Below, one piece after another: positions 45,458-57,903 of a DNA stretch of 64,000 bases (positions are counted from its first letter, which is position 1; the number at the start of each line of letters is the position of its first letter). The position numbers and the translations under genes are program-made. Origin of the DNA: UBA5336 sp038522375 (GTDB taxonomy: Bacteria; Pseudomonadota; Alphaproteobacteria; Caulobacterales; Hyphomonadaceae); NCBI GenBank assembly GCA_038522375.1, contig JBCBKE010000001.1, positions 1 through 64,000 on the forward strand. Direction: 5' to 3'. The notes below the pieces were generated by a model. It had not been told where the DNA came from, did no database searches, and saw nothing but the letters and a program-made list of their open reading frames with translations.

Positions 45458-46072
45458 ATGATCCTCTACACCTATCCCCGCGGACCGAACCCCCGGCGTG
45501 TGCACATCTATCTCGCCGAAAAAGGCATCGAGATCGCCACCGAAACCGTTGACATCACCACCCGCCGCAATCGCGAACCCGATTTCCTGAAGAAGAACCC
45601 CGCAGGCGGCATCCCCATCCTGGAACTGGACGATGGGACCTGCATCGCCGAGTCCATCGCAATCTGCCGGTACTTCGAGGCGCTGAACCCGCAACCGCCG
45701 CTCTTCGGAACAGACCCCAGATCCCAGGCCATCGTCGAGATGTGGTTGCGCCGGGTGGAGTTGAACCTGATGGTGCCCATCGGCATGGTCTGGGCCCATG
45801 GCCACCCCCTGACGGCCCGGCTGATCGAACAGGTTCCAGAGGCGGCGGAGCAGAACCGGAAGCGCGCAGTCATCGGCTATGAGATGTTAAACGACCAACT
45901 CGCCAATAACGCGTTCATCGCGGGCGACACCTATACAATGGCCGATGCCGCGGCACTCGCCACCATTGATTTCGGCGCCGGCCTGGTCGGCGTGCCCTAT
46001 GGCGAGGACCTCAACCATCTCAAGCGCTGGCACGATGATGTCTCCGCCCGCCCCAGTGCAAAGGTGGCATAG
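45458..46072 (+). CDS. Glutathione S-transferase family protein
   Basis: A cytosolic GST of 204 residues. N-terminal thioredoxin-fold domain: MILYTYPRGPNPRRVHIYLAEKGI, then KKNPAGGIPILELDDGTCIAESIAICRYFE with the cis-Pro and Glu-Ser glutathione-binding pair. C-terminal helical domain: MWLRRVELNLMVPI and the N-capping box FIAGDTYTMADAAALATIDF. The active Ser/Tyr is not obvious near residue 10. ATG 45458 is chosen; the frame is open upstream through the previous gene. Confidence 0.9.
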   Translation: MILYTYPRGPNPRRVHIYLAEKGIEIATETVDITTRRNREPDFLKKNPAGGIPILELDDGTCIAESIAICRYFEALNPQPPLFGTDPRSQAIVEMWLRRVELNLMVPIGMVWAHGHPLTARLIEQVPEAAEQNRKRAVIGYEMLNDQLANNAFIAGDTYTMADAAALATIDFGAGLVGVPYGEDLNHLKRWHDDVSARPSAKVA

Positions 46073-46244
46073 CGACGAGCCACCTGGCGATCTTGTCCCC
46101 GTGGCGCCGCGCCGTGATAGGATCATGGCTGTCGATGGTTCGCTGCGGTCTGGACGTCAAAAAAACCCATGGGCGCCGGCCAAACCGTTGTGAAAAGCCA
46201 GTGATGCGGTACGCAAGCCAAATCCAGTTGAAAGGGGTTTCCGA

Positions 46245-47156
46245 ATGTTCAAACATTTCGCTGTGCTGGTCGTAGCCACGACGATGGTCGGCACCATCAT
46301 GGCCCAGGAGGCCGAGGTGCCCACTATCCCGGTCGAAACAATCGACCTTGGCAGTGGTGTCTACGCCCTGATCACAAACCGTGGCGGCAATGTTGGAGTC
46401 CTGGTGGGTGAAGACGGCGTGTTCATGATCGATACCCAGTTCCCCGACGTGGCCCCCGCGCTCGATGCGGCCCAGAAAGCTCTATCCGGCGGCCGGGACG
46501 TGGATCTGGTGCTCAACACCCATCTCCATGGCGACCACGTGCTCGGCAATGGTTACTTCGCTGATCGGGGCGCGACCATCATGGCCCATCCCAATGTCCG
46601 CCCGGGCCTGATGGAGCCGAATACATCCGAATTGACGGGCCGGACGCCCGACGTCCTCAAGGGCGGCTTCCTGCCCACGGTCAACATCAACCAGGGTGAC
46701 TTGGTTACAATGAACGGCCAGACCGCCCTCTTCTATCATACCCCCGATGCCCATACCGACGGTGATATCTTCGTCCATTTCCTGGAAGCCGACGTCATCC
46801 ATGCCGGGGACCTGCTCTTTTCCGGACGGTTCCCGTTCATCGATCTCGACAATGGCGGCACGGTCGAGGGGATGATTGCGGGGATGCAGGCAATCGTCGA
46901 CGCCGCCGGTCCTGATACACGGGTCATTGCCGGCCACGGTCCCATGTCTACCGAAGCAGACCTGGAAGCCTCGATCGCGATGCTGGCCGATGGCCGAGCT
47001 AAGGTCGCCGCGCTGGTCGAGAACGGCATGGACCTGGAGGCGGTCTATGCGGAAGGGCCCCTGGCTGACTATGCGGCCGACTGGAACTGGCAGTTCATAA
47101 CCACCGAGCGCATGGTCTGGACGTTCTACCGCGACATTACCGGCAAGACCGAATAA
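46245..47156 (+). CDS. Exported metallo-beta-lactamase-fold hydrolase
   Basis: A 303-residue secreted hydrolase: signal peptide (residues 1-20, cleavage likely after IMA), then zinc motif THLHGDHVLGN with His93, His95, Asp97 and His98, HTPDAHTDGDIFV with a further metal His, VIHAGDLLFSGRFPFID with bridging Asp, and VIAGHGP with the last His. The pattern is like the subclass B3-related and QpxO-type periplasmic members of unknown substrate. AAAGGGG lies 8 bases before the ATG. It converges with the amidohydrolase gene, 10 bases apart. Confidence 0.87.
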   Translation: MFKHFAVLVVATTMVGTIMAQEAEVPTIPVETIDLGSGVYALITNRGGNVGVLVGEDGVFMIDTQFPDVAPALDAAQKALSGGRDVDLVLNTHLHGDHVLGNGYFADRGATIMAHPNVRPGLMEPNTSELTGRTPDVLKGGFLPTVNINQGDLVTMNGQTALFYHTPDAHTDGDIFVHFLEADVIHAGDLLFSGRFPFIDLDNGGTVEGMIAGMQAIVDAAGPDTRVIAGHGPMSTEADLEASIAMLADGRAKVAALVENGMDLEAVYAEGPLADYAADWNWQFITTERMVWTFYRDITGKTE

Positions 47157-47166
47157 GCGCGCACCG

Positions 47167-48840
47167 CTACTCTGCTGACCAGACCACCTCACCATCGACG
47201 ACGGTCATGACGGCTTTTGCCTCTAGGATTTCCGCATCGGGAATGGTCAGCAGGTCCCTGTCGAAAACGGTAAAGTCGGCGATCTTGCCCACTTCGACCG
47301 TGCCGAGGACGTCTTCCTGGAAGGCGGCATAGGCCGGCCAGTAGGTCAGCATCTTGAGGGCGGTTTCCCGGCTCACCGCCTCTTCCGGGTGCCAGCCTTC
47401 ACCGGACCGGCCCTCAAGATCCTTTCGCACCGCGGCGCCATAGAACTCGATCAGCGGTGATCCGACTTCCACCGGAGCGTCCGAACCGCCGGCGACAATG
47501 GTGCCCGCGTCAATCAGGCTCTGCCAGGCATAGGCGCCGCGCAACCGCTCCATGCCCAGCCGGTCGGGAGCGAACTTCAGGTCGCCAATGGCGTGGGAGG
47601 GCTGCATCGATGCGATCAGGCCGACAGGCGCCATGCGCGCGATATCCGCTGTTCTGAGAATCTGCGTGTGCTCGATCCTGTGGCGAGCATCGGGATCGCC
47701 GGAGGTTTCAGCCGCATCGATCACACGGGCATTTGCCAGGTCACCGATGGCGTGGATCGCCAATTGGACCTCAGACGCGCTGGCCCGGTCGAACATCTGG
47801 TCGAGCGCTTCGGGATTCATGAGGGACAGTCCCACCGTATCAGGCCGGTCGGCATAGGGCTCACTCAGCAAGGCGCCGCGGGAGCCGAGCGCCCCATCCA
47901 TGTAGAGCTTCACGGCGCGATTGGTGACGGTATCGGTCTCGTGGGCGCGATTGGCGGCGATATCGAAGGCATCCGCTTCCAGGGCGTTGTAGACCCGCAA
48001 GGGCATCCGGCCTTCCAGGTCGAGCCGCTCGATCAAGCGCGCGTCCAGGGCCGCGACGGACATGTTATGGACCCCCGTCCAGCCGCGCTGAACGTAGACC
48101 TCCGCCCCCACGGCGAGGGCCTGGATCACGTCGCTTTCCTCGGCCCGGGCCACCTGGCCCGTGACCATTGGCATGGCATTGTCGATCAGAATCCCGGTCG
48201 CCGCGCCGCCGGGGCCGCGCTCGATGGCGCCGCCGTCAGGATCAGGCGTTTCGGTCGTGATCTCTCCGGCATCCATCGCAGCGGTGTTTGCCACCAGGGC
48301 GTGACCGTCCGCGCGGATCAGGATCACCGGGTTATCGGGCGCCACTGTATCAAGGTCGGCCGCCGACGGCATCCGGCCCTCGGGCCAGCCGGTCTCGATC
48401 CAACCGCGGCCAAAGACGACAGCCCCCGCGGGAAGTCCCGATACCTCGGCCTCGATGCGGGCGACGAGGTCGGCAATCGATGCCACATCGGCGAGGTTGA
48501 GCGTCAGCTCCCGCTGACCGATGCCCCGCAGGTGAACGTGGGCATCAGTGAAGCCCGGATAAAGGTGTGCGCCGCCCAGGTCCACAACCGTCGTTGCTGC
48601 CGTCTCGGCGTCGTCTCCATCCTGGAGCACTGCGGTTATGATGCCGGCCTCATTCACCAGAACCGCAGCAGCCATTGGCGCTTCGAGGGTTCCCGTATGG
48701 ACGGTGCCGTTCACAAACGCCGTCAACGGCTCGTTCTGGGAGGCCGATTGTGCACCTGCATTGGTTGCAGGCTCTGGCGCCGTGCACGCCACCAAAAGAC
48801 CCGTAGAGACTATCCAGACAGACCGCAACGCCCACACCAT
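47167..48840 (-). CDS. Amidohydrolase family lipoprotein (YtcJ-like)
   Basis: Metal-dependent hydrolase of 557 residues, amidohydrolase_3 type. N-terminal lipobox LLVAC (Cys19) suggests an envelope-anchored protein. Metal site residues: His101 and His103 in GFTDAHVHLRG; further LAIHAIGDLANARVIDA, RIEHTQILRTADIARM, and GGSDAPVEVGSPL (Asp). These match YtcJ / N-substituted formamide deformylase-like proteins, with broad, mostly unknown substrates. ATG 48840 has GGGAG 8 bases upstream; an in-frame start 15 codons earlier would hide the signal peptide. Confidence 0.88.
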   Translation of the reverse strand: MVWALRSVWIVSTGLLVACTAPEPATNAGAQSASQNEPLTAFVNGTVHTGTLEAPMAAAVLVNEAGIITAVLQDGDDAETAATTVVDLGGAHLYPGFTDAHVHLRGIGQRELTLNLADVASIADLVARIEAEVSGLPAGAVVFGRGWIETGWPEGRMPSAADLDTVAPDNPVILIRADGHALVANTAAMDAGEITTETPDPDGGAIERGPGGAATGILIDNAMPMVTGQVARAEESDVIQALAVGAEVYVQRGWTGVHNMSVAALDARLIERLDLEGRMPLRVYNALEADAFDIAANRAHETDTVTNRAVKLYMDGALGSRGALLSEPYADRPDTVGLSLMNPEALDQMFDRASASEVQLAIHAIGDLANARVIDAAETSGDPDARHRIEHTQILRTADIARMAPVGLIASMQPSHAIGDLKFAPDRLGMERLRGAYAWQSLIDAGTIVAGGSDAPVEVGSPLIEFYGAAVRKDLEGRSGEGWHPEEAVSRETALKMLTYWPAYAAFQEDVLGTVEVGKIADFTVFDRDLLTIPDAEILEAKAVMTVVDGEVVWSAE

Positions 48841-49053
48841 TTCGCCGACTCCCAATGCTTCAACTGGTCCCAGAAAGCACCTCACCAGGCGTCAACGCAA
48901 TGGGTGACCCTCGGTTAGCGCGGCGGTTGAATGTCGTCGGAGCCGCAAATGCCCCGAAGCGAACACGATTTCACCGCAGGGCGCCCCCAATGTGGTTGGT
49001 TAATCACATCCGTTGAAGAGCTTCCGCAGGCGTCGGGACGCGACTGGCGGAAG

Positions 49054-49109
49054 GCGGCGCGCAGTTAGAGGTCAAGCCCCCCTCGTTGATACTGCGCGCC
49101 GCTCTTTTT
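49054..49109. terminator. Strong hairpin with T-run downstream of uppP
   Basis: GCGGCGCGCAGT (49054-49065) pairs perfectly with ACTGCGCGCCGC (49091-49102), loop 25 bases, flanked by TTTTT at 49105-49109. It lies 6 bases past the minus-strand uppP stop. The T-run is on the plus strand (an A-run for uppP transcripts), as in a bidirectional terminator. Confidence 0.6.
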
Positions 49110-49114
49110 CGCGA

Positions 49115-49978
49115 TCAGCCGACCATCATGGTTCCTGCCAGTGGGCTGATCATCAGCAGGACCCCTCCCAGCAGAAGGCGGTAGATCACGAAGGGTAGAA
49201 AGCTCATCCGCTTGATCAGGGCCATCAGGAAAAAAATGGACAGATAGCCAGCAACCGCAGACATCCCCGCAACGATCAAACCATCGTTCAGCGTTGTCGT
49301 CCCTGGAAGGTTCGGGTCAGCATCTGAAAGTTCCAGCACAGCGTATAGTCCGCCGGCTGCGAGCAGTGGTGCACCAATCAACATGGAAAACCGCGCCGCT
49401 TCCGTGCGGCTGTAGCCGAGCGCCCTGGCGGCGGTCATGGTGATCCCGGACCGACTTGTGCCGGGAATAAGCGCTGCAATCGCCTGGGTTGCGCCAATCA
49501 GAACAGCGTGTGTCACCGTCATGTCGGCCTCGGTTCTGTTTTGCTTGCCCAAAACGTCGGCAACCCACAGGGCAATACCGAAGACGATGGTCGCCATGGC
49601 AACGGTTTCAACGCTTCGGAGTTGGTCCTTCAGCGCGTCGGAAAAAACCAGTTCGTGGAGCAAGGCGCCGGCGACGCCCACAGGCAGGGCCGCCAGGATG
49701 AAGATCGCCAGCCAGGCATCGCGGCTCAATGGCCCCTTGCGGAAGGGCGCATTCACCACTTCAAACCCGCCCGCAACAGCGCGACCGACATCGCGCCAGA
49801 AATAGGCAAGCACGGCAAAGAGCGTTCCCACATGCGCCATTGCATTGATCATCAGCTCGTCCCGGCCCTCAAGACCGAACAGGTCGGCGGCCAGTAGCAC
49901 ATGTCCTGATGAGGAAATCGGTAGCCACTCCGTGATGCCCTGGATCACAGAAATTATAATCAGCTGCATGAGAGACAT
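49115..49978 (-). CDS. uppP: Undecaprenyl-diphosphatase
   Basis: Inner-membrane enzyme that dephosphorylates undecaprenyl diphosphate to recycle the lipid carrier for peptidoglycan and polysaccharides; confers bacitracin tolerance. 287 residues, about eight membrane helices. Motif 1 is QGITEWLPISSSGH (residues 13-26) with catalytic Glu and His/Ser; motif 2 is IPGTSRSGITM with the essential Arg. The C-terminal helices (SIFFLMALIKRMSFLPFVIYRLLLG) fit BacA family. It may serve the glycan locus as well as the cell wall. Confidence 0.96.
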   Translation of the reverse strand: MSLMQLIIISVIQGITEWLPISSSGHVLLAADLFGLEGRDELMINAMAHVGTLFAVLAYFWRDVGRAVAGGFEVVNAPFRKGPLSRDAWLAIFILAALPVGVAGALLHELVFSDALKDQLRSVETVAMATIVFGIALWVADVLGKQNRTEADMTVTHAVLIGATQAIAALIPGTSRSGITMTAARALGYSRTEAARFSMLIGAPLLAAGGLYAVLELSDADPNLPGTTTLNDGLIVAGMSAVAGYLSIFFLMALIKRMSFLPFVIYRLLLGGVLLMISPLAGTMMVG

Positions 49979-50137
49979 TGGTGAAACGCTCCGGCAATTC
50001 TGGCTCGGTCAATGGCAGCCGGGTTGTGGCAAGTTTTAGGCCGAGGGGGAAGCGCTATATAAATACCTCATAGTGATATTTTTCATGAACCCCTGGGAAG
50101 CAGACAACCATTGTATCCTGAAGACAGCTCATTAATA

Positions 50138-50152
50138 ATATCATCGTGATAT
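50138..50152. promoter_or_regulatory. Palindrome ATATCA-TCG-TGATAT upstream of gltD
   Basis: Perfect 6-base arms with 3-base spacer, in an AT-rich 185-base region before gltD; GTGATAT recurs at 50073-50079. The region differs sharply from the GC-rich genome and is the likely promoter. A regulator of nitrogen assimilation could bind here; not shown. Confidence 0.4.
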
Positions 50153-50226
50153 CTAAAGAACGAATATCCCTTGATCTCTGGGTGGTTTCGTGCTGACAGG
50201 GAAGTTCGCCCACATTGGAGGCCGGA

Positions 50227-51672
50227 ATGGCGCAACATATGCTGCAGTTCACCCGTGTTGAACGGTCCATGCCGGACAAACGGGATGCGGCCCAGCGCGC
50301 CGGAGACTTTGACGAGATCTATGGCGACTATGCCGATGAGGCCGCCGCTGCCCAGGCTGGCCGGTGTTCCCAATGCGGTGTGCCGTTCTGCCAGCAAGGG
50401 TGCCCCCTCCAGAACAACATTCCGGATTGGCTGATGCTGTCGGCGGAGGGTCGGCTGGAAGAAGCCTACAGGGTGTCATCGGCCACCAACAACATGCCGG
50501 AAATCTGCGGCCGAATTTGCCCACAGGACCGCCTCTGCGAGGGGATCTGCACGATCGAGCAATCGGGCCATGGGACGGTCACCATCGGTGCGATCGAGCG
50601 GCATATCACCGATACCGCCTGGGATGCCGGCTGGGTGACGCCCATCAGGCCGACGCGCGAACGCGACCAATCCGCTGGAATTATCGGCGCCGGGCCGGCC
50701 GGCCTGGCCGCAGCAGAGGAACTGCGGCGGAAGGGCTACCAGGTCACCGTCTATGACCGCTATGACCGGGGGGGCGGCCTCCTGGTCTATGGCATTCCGG
50801 GGTTCAAGCTCGAGAAACACCTGGTCGAGCGCCGGATCAAGCGGTTGGAAGACAGCGGTGTGGTGTTCGCGTTCAACACGAATGTCGGTCACACGATCTC
50901 ACTCGCTGACTTGAGGAACACCCACGACACGCTCCTGATTGCCACCGGGGTCTACAAGGCGCGCGATATCAAGGTGCCGGGCATTGGCGCCCAGGGCGTC
51001 TATCCGGCCCTCGAATATCTCACGGCATCGAACAAGGCGGGTTTTGGCGAGAAAGTCCCGGCCTTCGCATCGGGCAAGCTGGATGCTGCGAACAAGCGGG
51101 TCGTGGTTATCGGCGGCGGGGACACGGCGATGGATTGCGTCCGCACCGCTATTCGCCAGGGAGCGAAAGCCGTCTCGTGCCTTTACCGCCGCGACCGGCT
51201 GAACATGCCCGGTTCGCAAAGGGAAGTCGCCAATGCGGAAGAAGAGGGCGTCGTCTTCGAATGGCTGGCTGGGCCAGAGGCGGTGCTGCATACAAAAGCC
51301 AACACGGTCAAAGGCGTTCGCGCCGTTCGGATGGCGCTTGGTTCCAAGGACGCGTCGGGCCGCCAGGCGCCGGTCAAGACCGATGAAACCTTCGAAATCA
51401 AGGCCGACATGGTGATCAAGGCGCTCGGTTTCGATCCCGAGGACTTGCCTGCGCTTTTTGATGAGCGGGCCCTGACCGTGAACCGCTGGGGAGCCGTGCG
51501 GATCGACTTCGCGACGATGGAAACCAGCCTTCGCGGCGTTTTCGCTGCGGGCGATATCGTCCGCGGGGCCTCGCTCGTGGTCTGGGCGATCAAGGACGGC
51601 CGGGATGCGGCCGAGGCGATGCACCGGCATATGAAGGCCGAAATGGCCGCTCACAAGATGGCTGCGGAATAG
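50227..51672 (+). CDS. gltD: Glutamate synthase small subunit (NADPH)
   Basis: Beta subunit of NADPH-GOGAT, which passes electrons from NADPH through FAD and 4Fe-4S clusters to the large subunit. 481 residues. N-terminal cysteine motifs CSQCGVPFCQQGCPLQNNIPDW and CGRICPQDRLCEGICTI bind the clusters; the FAD site is IGAGPAGLAAAEELRRKG with GGGLLVYGIPGFKL; the NADPH site is VVVIGGGDTAMDCVRTA; FAAGDIVRGASLVVWAI closes the fold. ATG 50227 has GGAGG 5 bases upstream; a TTG 12 bases earlier is unlikely. It precedes gltB, with a tRNA-binding-domain gene between. Confidence 0.96.
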   Translation: MAQHMLQFTRVERSMPDKRDAAQRAGDFDEIYGDYADEAAAAQAGRCSQCGVPFCQQGCPLQNNIPDWLMLSAEGRLEEAYRVSSATNNMPEICGRICPQDRLCEGICTIEQSGHGTVTIGAIERHITDTAWDAGWVTPIRPTRERDQSAGIIGAGPAGLAAAEELRRKGYQVTVYDRYDRGGGLLVYGIPGFKLEKHLVERRIKRLEDSGVVFAFNTNVGHTISLADLRNTHDTLLIATGVYKARDIKVPGIGAQGVYPALEYLTASNKAGFGEKVPAFASGKLDAANKRVVVIGGGDTAMDCVRTAIRQGAKAVSCLYRRDRLNMPGSQREVANAEEEGVVFEWLAGPEAVLHTKANTVKGVRAVRMALGSKDASGRQAPVKTDETFEIKADMVIKALGFDPEDLPALFDERALTVNRWGAVRIDFATMETSLRGVFAAGDIVRGASLVVWAIKDGRDAAEAMHRHMKAEMAAHKMAAE

Positions 51673-51679
51673 GGCGGTC

Positions 51680-52051
51680 ATGCATATCGCGTTCACACCC
51701 CAAGCGCCCCGCGCGCCGGAGATCGACTTCGACGCCTTCCTGGCCGTCGATATTCGGGTCGGCACAGTTCTGGAAGCCGCTCCGCTTGAGGGCGCGCGCA
51801 AGCCTTCGATCAGGATGGTGATCGATTTCGGACCGGCAATCGGCCACAAGAAAAGCGCCGCTCAGATCACCGAGCATTACGCTGTGGCCGAATTGGTTGG
51901 CCGGCAGGTGATGGGCGTTGTCAATTTTCCTCCCCGCCAAATCGGCAGGTTCATGTCCGAAGTGCTGACCCTGGGGTTTGCCGATGAAAATGGGGCGATC
52001 CGGCTATCGGGTCCCGATGTTGCGATTCCCAATGGAACGAGATTGAGTTGA
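51680..52051 (+). CDS. csaA: CsaA-like tRNA-binding-domain protein
   Basis: A 123-residue protein made of one EMAP/tRNA-binding OB-fold: FLAVDIRVGTVLEAAPLEG, SIRMVIDFGPAIGHKKSAAQI, LVGRQVMGVVNFPPRQIG, SEVLTLGFADENGAI, then VAIPNGTRL. This matches CsaA, a dimeric chaperone-like or tRNA-binding protein. The first 14 residues extend beyond the usual start. It sits 7 bases after gltD and 1 base before gltB, so it is part of the operon although no link with glutamate synthesis is known to me. Confidence 0.88.
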   Translation: MHIAFTPQAPRAPEIDFDAFLAVDIRVGTVLEAAPLEGARKPSIRMVIDFGPAIGHKKSAAQITEHYAVAELVGRQVMGVVNFPPRQIGRFMSEVLTLGFADENGAIRLSGPDVAIPNGTRLS

Positions 52052-52052
52052 T

Positions 52053-56576
<4,524 letters not shown>

Positions 56577-56679
56577 GGCAGAGTTCCGGCCAGGCTCCGG
56601 GTTTGCTGAAGGACGGCTCGGTGCTCTGGGAGCGCCTGCGTCCTCTTCACATTTGTGCGGAATTGTCTGATCCTGCCGC

Positions 56680-57168
56680 ATGGCCGATTATCAAGCCCAT
56701 GACGTGAGACTGCCTTGTTCACCGGGCGACACAGGCCTGTTCCTGGAGCAGGCCGCCGATCTGGTGAAATCGCGGGGCCAGAAGCTCACCAAGATCCGCC
56801 GAAGGGTCCTGGAACTTCTTGCCGAAGCCAAAGCGCCGTCAAAGGCGTATGACCTGCTCCAACGGTTGGATGGCAAGGGTGCTGCCAAGCCTCCAACCGT
56901 CTATCGCGCACTCGACTTCCTGCAGGAACAGGGGCTGGCCCACAAGATCGAGAGCCTCAACGCCTTTGTGGCGTGCGGCCATGCCAGCCACGCCCACTCT
57001 GCGGTCTTTCTCATCTGCGATTCCTGTGGCGGAGCGGAGGAACTGCATTCGACCGGCACAACTGCCGCACTTCGGGAGGAAACGGCCGCAGCAGGTTTCC
57101 GCCTCGGCCAGGCCGTCATCGAAGCACGGGGACTGTGCCGAAGCTGCGCCGGTGACAGAAAAGGCTGA
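56680..57168 (+). CDS. zur: Fur-family regulator, Zur-like
   Basis: A 162-residue metalloregulator. DNA-binding winged helix (LTKIRRRVLELLAEAKAPSKAYDLL, KPPTVYRALDFLQEQGLAHKIES) followed by the dimer domain with Cys113 and Cys116 (ICDSCGGAEEL) and Cys153 and Cys156 (GLCRSCAG), which form a structural zinc site; CGHASHAHSAVF supplies His/Cys for the regulatory site. NAFVACGH and the lack of a Fur-type HHDH motif favour Zur over Fur. It lies between gltB and the atp operon on the same strand; no Zur box is evident in its own upstream 100 bases. Confidence 0.85.
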   Translation: MADYQAHDVRLPCSPGDTGLFLEQAADLVKSRGQKLTKIRRRVLELLAEAKAPSKAYDLLQRLDGKGAAKPPTVYRALDFLQEQGLAHKIESLNAFVACGHASHAHSAVFLICDSCGGAEELHSTGTTAALREETAAAGFRLGQAVIEARGLCRSCAGDRKG

Positions 57169-57338
57169 GGCGCCCGTTACGGCACCGCGCCTATCTGACG
57201 CAACTTCCGCCCATCGCCTCGGTTGTCAGGGGGAAGGGGGAGTGCTACCTCCCGCCAATCCTCGGGGCTGGGGTTCTCCCATGGCCCGAACTCGTGTTTT
57301 GAGGCTGGGAAACCCGCCCCTAGCTGACGGAAAAGATC

Positions 57339-57899
57339 TTGGCCAAAGCGTCTACTTCGACCGCCTCCGAAGCGGCCCAGCGCTACGCAAGCGCCCTGTT
57401 CGACCTGGCGCAGGACAAGGGTCAACTGGCTGCCGTTCACAAGGATTTTGCTGCGATTTCAACGCTTATCGAAGATAATGACGATCTTTCCAACCTTGTC
57501 GTTTCACCTGCCTTCACGCGTGACGAGAAGACTGCGGCGCTGACCGAGATCGCCCGGGAGGCTGGCGCATCGCCGTTGGTGGTCAACTTCATCGGCGTCA
57601 TGGCGCGGAATGGCAGGGCGCGCGATATCGGCGCGGCGCACAGAGCCTTCGACATGCTCTATGCGAACCAGCGCGGGGTTCGCCGCGCGACTGTCCGAAC
57701 TGCTGCTGCCATGACCGGCAGCCAGCGGGACCGGGTGGCGGCGATCCTCGAGAAAGCCGTTGGCAGCAACGTTGAAATCACTGAAGAGGTGGATGAGCGC
57801 CTGATCGGCGGCATCCAGCTCCAGATCGGGTCCAAGCTGGTTGACGCCAGTATCGCTTCGAAACTTGACCGTATGAACGCCGCCATGAAGGGAGCTTAG
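57339..57899 (+). CDS. atpH: ATP synthase F1 subunit delta
   Basis: Stalk subunit that joins F1 to the b subunits. 186 residues: AQRYASALFDLAQDKGQL at the N-terminus, VSPAFTRDEKTAALTEIA, VNFIGVMARNGRARDI and the C-terminal ERLIGGIQLQIGSKLVDASIASKLDRM signature. The start is a TTG at 57339 with GGAAAAG upstream; no ATG is available at the right place. First gene of an alphaproteobacterial-type F1 operon (delta, alpha, gamma, beta, epsilon); Fo genes must be elsewhere. Confidence 0.94.
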   Translation: MAKASTSTASEAAQRYASALFDLAQDKGQLAAVHKDFAAISTLIEDNDDLSNLVVSPAFTRDEKTAALTEIAREAGASPLVVNFIGVMARNGRARDIGAAHRAFDMLYANQRGVRRATVRTAAAMTGSQRDRVAAILEKAVGSNVEITEEVDERLIGGIQLQIGSKLVDASIASKLDRMNAAMKGA

Positions 57900-57903
57900 C
57901 GCG

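Noticed and set aside
47593..48918. 441-codon plus-strand frame opposite the amidohydrolase
   Set aside because: Antisense shadow with Arg/His/Gly-rich composition; the minus-strand gene has signal peptide and metal-site motifs.
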